Origin: an uncultured Lachnospiraceae bacterium
Lineage (GTDB): Bacteria; Bacillota; Clostridia; Lachnospirales; Lachnospiraceae
DNA length: 20,463 nt
Direction: 5' to 3'
NCBI GenBank assembly: GCA_934293375.1
Contig: CAKQYS010000024.1
Span: 1-20,463 of the forward strand
Shown: positions 10,701 to 15,011 of the stretch, in pieces
Layout: each line of letters begins with the position of its first letter
Numbering within the stretch: the stretch's first letter is position 1
Notes under the pieces: model-generated
Told to the model about the DNA's origin: nothing
Databases searched by the model: none
Seen by the model: the letters and a program-made list of their open reading frames with translations, nothing else
Made by a program: the position numbers and the translations under genes

Positions 10701-11073
10701 GCTGCTGGTGGATGGAAAAGAAGTTGATTCTGAGAATTATACGGTCACAGAAGGGTCGACGATCATTACTCTGAAACAGGGCTTTCTGGAATCGTTATCG
10801 AAGGGTCGTCATACCTTGAAAATCGTATGGACAGATGGTTCTGCAAGTACACATTTTACAGTTGCAGAAAATACATCGGACGCTGACGACAGCGACAAGA
10901 AGACCGACAGTAATAAGAAGACAGATAGGGATCAGAATGCAGGCGGTACTGACAAGAAGACATCAGGATCGGCTCCAAGTACCGGTGATCCTTCTCAGGA
11001 TGCACTGTGGCTCATCCTTATGCTATCCTTCGCAGGCCTTGCAGGAACGCTGGCAATTAGGAAAAAAGAGTGA
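4702..11073 (+). CDS. Giant sortase-anchored surface protein: two beta-helix domains, MBG/YDG repeats, Ig domain, X2-like module
   Basis: This is a 2,123-residue protein. AAGGAG at 4689-4694 is 7 nt before the ATG at 4702. A signal peptide covers roughly residues 1-37 (KKGIAVLLSGVMVFSLAAG). Two similar halves follow. Each has a Cys-rich header (near 91 and 535) and a YYLT...DVT...LCLNG stretch, then a right-handed beta-helix of GGTISGN / GGGVY coils (about 203-420 and 657-934). After a third His/Cys header (HEHNWSY near 1033) come MBG-like and YDG-like repeats (TLTYDGT, KTYGDSDPALEYTFSG, ENKIYDGTTDA, INRKTYDGQ), several further Ig-like repeats to about 1870, an Ig domain with QWQI...YRCVI (about 1872-1965) and an X2-like module (1967-2055). 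The charged KTD-rich linker, APSTGD at 2091-2096, a hydrophobic helix and the IRKKE tail form a sortase sorting signal with Ala in place of Leu. It is probably a cell-wall adhesin; the ligand is unknown. Its GC content is visibly higher than that of its neighbours. Confidence 0.9.
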   Translation: MKFQNRMKKGIAVLLSGVMVFSLAAGSFSGNTMQVRAMDLTGPDTVAFATEEQSSENTVDVHAGGKDIAVQDAGSGEIAVQGFGGLHNSSHSLCNDENCSDETHKLPEGASWTGVSELSDDMAAGYYYLTADVTLTAGWTPADGVVLCLNGKSITVDEDGEAVIYVEIARNVTICNCADSGTITHSKQEDGTTPKRGSGVCIKGGTLNLYGGTISGNYVDSDGAGVNMSDGTFNLYGGTISGNEAFHNGGGVYMEKETCAFNLYGGSVSGNTADKGGGVYVASGTFNMNDGTISNNKASGKNSNNGGGIYITGTGSTFTMSGGIISGNDFEDNVNGRGGGVYMNDGSTFTMSGNTKISGNTAAYGSAVYMDNLGSSVVFTMSGGTISGNVCTGSGGGAVYACAGSTFNVSDNVKIIGNTIENNLTSGEAADAFIDGITEQYFGATGYRYSIINIVGELGEDAEIGVAICNGRIYADRKNYVVKFADTLTDPAVQASCLKKFVPNGNSYHKTEDLQFAYETLSDGNTYAWMREKVHEHYLCGDEDAYACTGVGGHTCDKTTFTKWTSATDLPTSGTYYLTQDVTVSAQVELTGDLTLCLNGHSILSEYNESIGGAIKVNDSTHTLTLTDCNGSNSTHTFKKNANNGNRWEPDTDGTGTITVTGGVITHSQGMRGAGIWVENGNLVMYGGTICGNQTSCGGAGVHAGYGSFTMYGGAICGNYGSGTMDFGGGVLICTDTGSFTMYGGEISENTAIRGGGVGNDHSTFTMNGGKICNNTATESGGGIYSESVSEKTIINDGEISGNTATNGGGVYSCYGFTMNDGEISGNTADNGGGVYVKSGSFTMAGGRMNGNKATGDKGSGGIYNDGTVTMKDDALLSGNTGYYGGVYVGYNGKLIMSGGTITGNNGTGGAGGVYIYAMENSRKMIVSGAAKIYDNWNSGSANNLYIREVSNSNLPSLIVIEGAMTIGDDGAKIGVEKGALPTKDNPIKVAVDDTSYTITDNDAKAFFADAGDEYCIMKEEDGALYLEVKPHEHNWSYTAKDDTITATCSAEGCDVVTTSLKIVPPDSSTLTYDGTEKEATLAYTDFITATGLDVPIIEYQEGTGPNNTLPYGSLPTNAGTYTAGVSVENADNSYTTASVTFEIKKADLRADDFTFKAPDDLIYSGTVKNAVVTSGKVDNGITVKYYNENGQAVDEVKNAGTYTVKIDVAESLNYNAASNLTEDSWKFTINPAIITVTPDAVQQKTYGDSDPALEYTFSGAVNGETPAFDGALSKGSVENAGEYDIVIGSLKLVDRAAFIAGNYQLVLNSTPVKFTITQKSVTITGFKAENKIYDGTTDATVIGTPVLEGLVSGDENSVTVDGSSVTAKFEDKNVGTGKHVAADGYRLDGTGAGNYSLTNPTIALTADISPKELTIHRNSVVVINRKTYDGQISADVSNVTLGGCVANESLVLDRDYTATAAFDTAAVGVDKDITVTVELYNSTKARNYTFAEGANKCTVTGGEIEKAAVNNPAAVELVVISGATKTYKVALPELPALEAPREYGKCEYIVNEPDLKYGYAGTASISRDGTELMLDMLGAGSNLGAVGTIKVTVRTDNYEDITLTVNVRATDKTIPQLEGGVTLSPAEITYGDALSGITITGKMTDGNHISVPGKFEWQSPTDVLPVGTHNDVAWKFTPDDDQIYEEATGVATVIVNKVVQSGTVSMTSYTYNDTPSQPVLHDRVGDQNATVIYYYSTDNTNSGGMEWKDIKPATLHAGIYYIYAVIAETANYSGYTTPAVKFEVRKVVSTGEPKYTKITTEGKTLADANLTLTGSTLSPAAGTLEWIDEAGNVLSGDTKVAANKIYKWRFTPADNNFDVLTGEIELYHVDMPVISAQPKNVSVKAGESAVFEVTAKGTALTYQWQIDRNDGKGFVDLNGANSAVYTSGETSEACNGFKYRCVIRNAAGAVTSDTVALTVEAADKSIAYKITEGANSSWTQNVDGSLTFRGTGDFAKFVKLLVDGKEVDSENYTVTEGSTIITLKQGFLESLSKGRHTLKIVWTDGSASTHFTVAENTSDADDSDKKTDSNKKTDRDQNAGGTDKKTSGSAPSTGDPSQDALWLILMLSFAGLAGTLAIRKKE
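5305..5960 (+). repeat. First beta-helix repeat array in the surface protein gene
   Basis: Degenerate in-frame repeats of roughly 20-30 codons encode coils of the form (T/S)F.(M/L)..G.ISGN.A..GGGVY(M/V). The DNA motif ggcacgatcagcggcaa recurs with few changes near 5335, 5414 and 5852. Repeats with this much DNA identity can recombine and change the length of the protein stalk. Confidence 0.75.
6685..7490 (+). repeat. Second beta-helix repeat array in the surface protein gene
   Basis: This is a second block of the same coil type (FTMYGG.I.GN, GGGV, FTMNDGEISGNTA). It follows its own Cys-rich header and LCLNG strand, so the two arrays look like products of one ancient tandem duplication of header plus helix. 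The most alike coils lie at 7090-7210, where NDGEISGNTA occurs nearly unchanged in two consecutive coils. Confidence 0.75.
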
Positions 11074-11100
11074 TTGGGAAATGAGGGGATGTAATGAGAA

Positions 11101-11623
11101 ATGAAAAAACGCCTTTTTAGCCTTTTATGTGTCTTATGTATGGTGCTGTCGCTGGTGCCGGTTATAACATGTGCGGCTGATCCCGCTAGTGGTGGAAATC
11201 GGTTCTACCGTGATCACACTGAAGACCGGATTTCTTGCAACTCTTTCAGTCGGCGAGCATACATTGACGGTTGTCTATAAAGACGGTGAATGTAGCACGA
11301 AATTCCAGATCAAGGCGGCGCAAAGCGTGGAGCCGGAAACGACCGAAAAGGACAATACGACAACAGCGGAAACGACCGATCAGGACAATACGGCGACAGC
11401 GGAGAAGACCGACAAGGACAATACGACAACATCGAAGAAGTCTGACAAGGACAATGCAACAACATCCGATAAGACTGATAAGGATAATACCACAACGGGC
11501 AAAGGCGGGACAGCGTCCCCGAAGACCGGTGACAACAGCAATCTCATGCTGTGGATCACATTGCTCCTTGCCAGTGGCGGTGCTGCCATTGGAACAGCGG
11601 TTGTTGACAAAAGAAAAAAATAG
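11101..11623 (+). pseudogene. Frameshifted, internally deleted sortase-anchored protein
   Basis: An ATG at 11101, 27 nt after the surface-protein stop, begins a clear signal peptide (MKKRLFSLLCVLCMVLSLVP, then ITCAADPAS). That frame drifts into nonsense and stops at 11278-11280. A different frame carries the rest from about 11190: VEIGSTVITLKTGFLATLS, which matches the X2-like module of the neighbour (TEGSTIITLKQGFLESLS), then a five-copy Thr/Asp/Lys-rich linker, the sorting motif SPKTGD, a hydrophobic helix and the DKRKK tail. The signal peptide and the C-terminal module are both intact but out of phase, and the mature domain normally expected between them is absent. The simplest reading is an internal deletion with a frameshift near 11180-11195. 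A GTG at 11171 could start the second part, but it lacks an SD and would have no signal peptide. Confidence 0.75.
11345..11509 (+). repeat. Five tandem 33-bp repeats encoding an 11-residue wall-spanning linker
   Basis: Five consecutive 33-bp units encode TDKDNTTTSKK-like 11-mers; the core gacaatacgacaaca varies slightly between copies. In the family such Thr/Lys/Asp-rich repeats span the peptidoglycan between the domain and the sortase anchor. Copy number is expected to vary between strains. Confidence 0.85.
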
Positions 11624-11646
11624 AATCCATAAAAGAATGCATGCAT

Positions 11647-11684
11647 ACGGTGGCGATCGGAGACGATTGCCACCGTTATTATTT
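11647..11684 (+). terminator. Strong intrinsic terminator after the surface-protein region
   Basis: The arms 11647-11659 (acggtggcgatcg) and 11664-11676 form a 13-bp stem with a single G-U pair and a 4-base loop (gaga), followed by tattattt. It closes the transcription unit that starts at the MerR-type promoter and separates it from the ATPase gene. Confidence 0.88.
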
Positions 11685-11769
11685 CTGAACACATGTAGAT
11701 TTCGCATAAAAATGTATTATTATTTCCTGTAATGTACATAATAGATAGGTATAAAAAATACAAAATGTA

Positions 11770-11797
11770 TTTACTTTTACTTAAAAGATGGTAAAAT
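11770..11797 (+). promoter_or_regulatory. Possible promoter for the ATPase gene
   Basis: TTTACT (11770-11775) and TAAAAT (11792-11797) are separated by 16 bp in a very AT-rich stretch. AGGGGG at 11806-11811 then lies 7 nt before the ATG at 11819. The -10 to ATG distance would leave a very short leader. The boxes are only fair matches. Confidence 0.4.
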
Positions 11798-11818
11798 ATA
11801 GGAAAAGGGGGTATAAAA

Positions 11819-13153
11819 ATGGAACGATACTTTTATCTTTTAACGCTCGATATATGCGGAATTAAAAATATTGCAAACCCGATTCATCTGGATTTTTATA
11901 AGAAAACAATCAATAAGGATTTCAATCCGGAAAAATATAAGATCAAGGCAATTTACGGAGAAAATGGTTCCGGGAAAACTGCCATTATTACTGCTGTTAA
12001 GCTTTTGAGAACCTTAATTCTGAATAAAAGCTATTTAGCGGATAATGAGACGCAGAAATCATTGGTTGAGATCATCAATAAAAGGACCAGAAAAGGCTAT
12101 ATTGCGTGCGAGGTTTATGTGGATATAGAGGATTATAAACAGATTCTGTATTATTCCATTGCATTTGCCATCAAAGAGGATGGCAGGGTATATATCACAG
12201 AAGAAAAACTGAAACAGAAAAACGGCAATTATTCCAAAAATGCGTATATACCGGTATTTGAGACAAAGGATGGTGTCCTGATCAGATTTAGCAATGACAA
12301 TGCGTTTGATTTTGTCAAACAGAAGACAATGAACTTACTGGATAAACAATCGCTGTCGGCGTGTCTGTTCGCGATGAAGGACTTTATGGAATTTGTTCGT
12401 GTGAAAGAGGTCTTTCTAACAATATTTGTTTTGCAGTTATTTGCCGGTTCGGTGTTTGTGTGCATTGATCGGGCAGATATTCATACGAATCCGCCATTTT
12501 CCACAGAAAAAGCATGGATAGGGGAGGATGCCCCTGATATGTTAGAGAGAGAGATGCGCAAACAGATGCAGTGGGAGATGCTTCAGGGCGCAGAGAGGAA
12601 TGTGTTGGTTCCAAAAGTATTTTATGACATCTATAAAGAAAGAATCACGAGGCTTAAGATGTTTATTCAGATATTCAAGCCGGAACTGGTGGATATCGAA
12701 ATTGAAAAAAAGGATTATAACCAGTTTTACCAATGCAATTTCAAAATGGTATATGAAGATTATACCTTGGATCGAGAGTTTGAAAGCCGTGGTATCAAGA
12801 AGCTGATGGGATTATTTGATTATCTTGATGGTGCGAATAATGGTTATATTATTTTTATTGATGAGTTGGATTCCAACATAAACGATGTTTATCTGGATAA
12901 GATTATTGAGTTCTTTAAGCTATATGGAAACGGGCAGCTATGTTTTACATCCCATAATCTTTCTCCTATGTCTGTTTTGAAGGGAAATAAAAATGCAATC
13001 ACATTTATATCCAGCATGAATACGGTTCATACATGGACAAATAGTGGAAATCTGAGCCCGGAGAATGCCTATAAGAATGGGTTTATTGAGGATTCCCCAT
13101 TTAATGTGGATGCATCGGATTTCCTTGGAATATTGGGAGGTGATGAAGATTAG
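11819..13153 (+). CDS. AAA/SMC-like ATPase (AAA_15 / RloA-AbiL type)
   Basis: This is a 444-residue cytosolic ATPase. Walker A is GENGSGKT at residues 47-54, placed after an N-terminal strand as in OLD/RecF-like ATPases. The middle is helical and charged. The Walker B sequence IIFIDELDSN carries D348 and E349, and CFTSHN supplies the switch histidine. An IKKLMGLFDYLDGA stretch in front of Walker B occupies the signature position. In this family (RloA, AbiL and relatives) the ATPase is usually paired with a smaller downstream protein and is often linked to phage defence or restriction islands. Here the next ATG (13143) overlaps the end of this gene by 11 bp, but that partner is only a remnant. 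The ATPase itself looks full length. Its defence role is inferred from family and layout only. Confidence 0.8.
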   Translation: MERYFYLLTLDICGIKNIANPIHLDFYKKTINKDFNPEKYKIKAIYGENGSGKTAIITAVKLLRTLILNKSYLADNETQKSLVEIINKRTRKGYIACEVYVDIEDYKQILYYSIAFAIKEDGRVYITEEKLKQKNGNYSKNAYIPVFETKDGVLIRFSNDNAFDFVKQKTMNLLDKQSLSACLFAMKDFMEFVRVKEVFLTIFVLQLFAGSVFVCIDRADIHTNPPFSTEKAWIGEDAPDMLEREMRKQMQWEMLQGAERNVLVPKVFYDIYKERITRLKMFIQIFKPELVDIEIEKKDYNQFYQCNFKMVYEDYTLDREFESRGIKKLMGLFDYLDGANNGYIIFIDELDSNINDVYLDKIIEFFKLYGNGQLCFTSHNLSPMSVLKGNKNAITFISSMNTVHTWTNSGNLSPENAYKNGFIEDSPFNVDASDFLGILGGDED

Positions 13154-13275
13154 ACAGATACTGTTTTGTGTAGAATCCAATCGTAAAGCCAGAACGGATT
13201 ACCAGTATATTGAAGCAATATACTCAGGGTATTGGATCAGTACTGGGTGAGAAGGTAGCTTTTCATATTCCGGAG
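13143..13275 (+). pseudogene. Remnant of the ATPase partner gene (RloB-like), truncated and frameshifted
   Basis: An ATG at 13143, inside the end of the ATPase gene and preceded by GGAGG, begins KIRQILFCVESNRKARTDYQ, then stops after 35 codons (TGA 13248-13250). The (R/K)ILFCVES start with a following Asp/Tyr-rich helix recalls the N-terminus of the small partners (RloB/AbiL second gene), which normally have about 200 residues. From about 13204 another frame gives plausible sequence, LKQYTQGIGSVLGEKVAFHI, until it collides with the end of the minus-strand gene at 13276. I read this as a gene broken by a frameshift and then cut off by a rearrangement. Assignment of the second piece to the same gene is tentative. 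Confidence 0.55.
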
Positions 13276-13896
13276 TTATTTGTTCTGGGTATCCGTTTGT
13301 CTGCTATACCGGAAATCGCAGTATGGTGCACCCTCGGCGATTGTTCCGGTTCTGACTAGTTTCATGTGCATAATGTCTGCAAGTACATAGTCCATCCGGC
13401 ATAAATAGGCTGCCAGCTCCGGGCATCCTTCATCCTGACACAGCTTGCAGATCCCGCATTCGTGATAATCGTAGCCAAGATCATATTCCGCAGTGCCCGG
13501 CAGAATATCCACGACCCAGTCATTTTCATATTTGTGTTTGTGGCTTTCTTCGGACCATTGCAGTCTTGCAGGCATTTTCTTTGGATCTAAGTAGCTGTCG
13601 GCATCGCCCGTGATCTTGTGAAACAGCTTCGAGGCACATAGACCGTCCCGGAATATTTCATAATTCTCTTCCGCAGATCTTTCAGTGCTTCGATGCAGGG
13701 CAATAAAATAACTTCCCATGATGTACGAGCTCAAAAGTCTGGAATTGCCGATATCTTTTGCACGCTCCAGAATCTTACGATGCTCTCTGGCGATCTTTTT
13801 GGATACCTCTTTAGAGAATCCCCGTCTCTTTAGTTCGGCTGTGACCGCACTATGATAAAAATGATATATCAGGTTTATGCCAAATGTCGTTTTCAT
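13276..13896 (-). CDS. ATC-hydrolase family protein (L-2-amino-thiazoline-4-carboxylic acid hydrolase-like)
   Basis: This is a 206-residue cytosolic protein. Its start overlaps the stop of the upstream TetR gene in ATGA (13893-13896), which indicates translational coupling. Visible features are a helical N-terminus, GSYFIALHRSTERSAEENYE, a Cys cluster ECGICKLCQDEGCPEL near residues 155-170, and the C-terminal EGAPYCDFRYSR. That tail resembles the (G/A).P.CDFRF ending of the ATC_hydrolase family. The name comes from a Pseudomonas cysteine-synthesis enzyme; most Clostridial members have no tested substrate, so the true reaction is open. The linked regulator suggests induction by a small molecule. 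The gene ends head-on against the broken plus-strand partner gene. Confidence 0.75.
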   Translation of the reverse strand: MKTTFGINLIYHFYHSAVTAELKRRGFSKEVSKKIAREHRKILERAKDIGNSRLLSSYIMGSYFIALHRSTERSAEENYEIFRDGLCASKLFHKITGDADSYLDPKKMPARLQWSEESHKHKYENDWVVDILPGTAEYDLGYDYHECGICKLCQDEGCPELAAYLCRMDYVLADIMHMKLVRTGTIAEGAPYCDFRYSRQTDTQNK

Positions 13897-14543
13897 ATTG
13901 TTTCGTCTCCTGTATGATATTGTATGCCAAGCACGGACTCTAATCCGTGGAGCAGTACCTGCATTGCCTCTGTAAATGCGGCTTTCATTTCTGCAGTGAT
14001 GCCATCCCGGCAGGCATCATCCGCGATCATTTCACAAACGATGGAAAATTCGGACGAAGAGAGCATATATAGAGTCTTTTTCGATAATTGCTTTGTGGCA
14101 ATGCCCCGCCGGTATAACTCTGCGTAATAATTTGCTGCAAATTCGGTACAGCGTTCTATGTAGACCGCACGAAAACGTTCAAGATAGGTTCCGGAATCAT
14201 TTCTTAACAGCATATGAAAGAGCTTCATGTCTTCCTCCAGCAGATCAAATGTCTGTAGGGATACTCTCGAATACAGAATCCGGATCAATTCCTTGTCTGA
14301 CATGACAGAGAAATCCATACCCATCAAGGACTCGGTAATGTGCATAAGCTTTTGTCCGCAGGCGTTAAAAATTTCCGCAAACATTTCTTCTTTGCCGGAA
14401 AAATGCTTATAGATGGCACCGGCGGTAATGCCGGCCTTTGCAGCGATCTTTCGCATGGAGGCTTCCTGATAACCGGCTTCCAGAAAAATCTCCATCGCAC
14501 TGTTTAGGATCAGATCTCTGGTTTCTTTGGAACTCTCACGCAT
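13893..14543 (-). CDS. TetR/AcrR-family transcriptional repressor
   Basis: This is a 216-residue protein. I place the start at 14543 (MRESSKETRDLILNSAMEIF) because GAGGAG lies 9 nt upstream; an ATG three codons earlier directly abuts the SD. Residues 8-55 form the TetR DNA-binding domain, with the helix-turn-helix in ASMRKIAAKAGITAGAIYKH followed by FSGKEEMFAEIF. The all-helical remainder is the ligand and dimer domain, variable as expected. It is the first gene of a two-gene operon with the ATC-hydrolase-like gene. A perfect palindrome next to its promoter is a good candidate autoregulatory site, so it probably represses both genes until a ligand binds. Confidence 0.9.
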   Translation of the reverse strand: MRESSKETRDLILNSAMEIFLEAGYQEASMRKIAAKAGITAGAIYKHFSGKEEMFAEIFNACGQKLMHITESLMGMDFSVMSDKELIRILYSRVSLQTFDLLEEDMKLFHMLLRNDSGTYLERFRAVYIERCTEFAANYYAELYRRGIATKQLSKKTLYMLSSSEFSIVCEMIADDACRDGITAEMKAAFTEAMQVLLHGLESVLGIQYHTGDETI

Positions 14544-14572
14544 GGGAATCATCTCCTCTCTGCAGCATTATG

Positions 14573-14616
14573 GTAAACGCTGTTTACTTTATAACATATC
14601 ACATGACAGAAGTCAA
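14573..14616 (-). promoter_or_regulatory. TetR operon promoter with palindromic operator
   Basis: On the minus strand, -35 TTGACT (14616-14611), a 17-bp spacer and -10 TATAAA (14593-14588) form a near-consensus sigma-A promoter. Directly downstream, at the expected transcription start, lies the perfect dyad GTAAAC-gct-GTTTAC (14573-14587). Its position would block RNA polymerase when bound by the TetR protein. Confidence 0.82.
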
Positions 14617-14643
14617 GAAGCGGAAACAGAAAAGAGGAAACCC

Positions 14644-14672
14644 TTGACCAATCCTAAACGGGAAGGTATAAT
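14644..14672 (+). promoter_or_regulatory. Consensus-like sigma-A promoter for a decayed small ORF
   Basis: TTGACC (14644-14649), a 17-bp spacer and TATAAT (14667-14672) are followed by TAGGAG (14685-14690) and an ATG at 14699. It is the best-looking promoter in the gap between the TetR operon and the MutS-like gene, and it diverges from the TetR promoter. Confidence 0.7.
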
Positions 14673-14698
14673 AAAGAAAAATTTTAGGAGATTTTTGG

Positions 14699-14896
14699 AT
14701 GTTAATTGCGTTTGTAATGGAGAAAATTGCAAAATAAATATTGCAGGGTGGATTTTTGTTTACACTAGAAGTCTGCCTGTTTGTTGGCATCTTTGGTGCC
14801 AGCGTTTTCGCCTTACAAGTGCTTAATATTGTGGGATATATTTTTGTGGATGATATTAGCGTGGCTGTACGGTCATGCTATTTTTATGTCTTTTGA
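14699..14896 (+). pseudogene. Decayed small membrane-protein ORF with an in-frame stop
   Basis: From an ATG with a good SD the frame reads MLIAFVMEKIAK, then TAA (14735-14737), and then in the same frame continues ILQGGFLFTLEVCLFVGIFG, ASVFALQVLNIVGYIFVDD and so on to TGA at 14894-14896. A hydrophobic protein of about 65 codons with two candidate transmembrane helices would result if the TAA were a sense codon. A promoter upstream and a terminator downstream frame it exactly, which supports a former gene. It could equally be a 12-residue peptide followed by noncoding sequence. No family is recognised. The gap 14544-15011 holds only this unit and its signals. Confidence 0.45.
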
Positions 14897-14928
14897 AAAT
14901 ATATCAGAGTAACATATAGGAATTTTAT

Positions 14929-14972
14929 GACCATAGTATCTGCATGTATTTAGGGGAACTATGGTCTTTTTT
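14929..14972 (+). terminator. Intrinsic terminator after the decayed small ORF
   Basis: GACCATAGT (14929-14937) pairs perfectly with ACTATGGTC (14958-14966), with a 20-base loop and a run of six T. It lies 40 bp before the MutS-like gene, so that gene needs its own start or depends on read-through. Confidence 0.75.
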
Positions 14973-15011
14973 GTGTCATAGTAAAATGGTTCTGAAGGAA
15001 AGGAAAAGAAA

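Noticed and set aside
11165..11200. Programmed ribosomal frameshift joining the signal peptide to the X2-like module.
   Set aside because: No slippery heptamer or downstream pseudoknot is visible at the overlap, and the mature domain is missing. A deletion plus frameshift explains it better.
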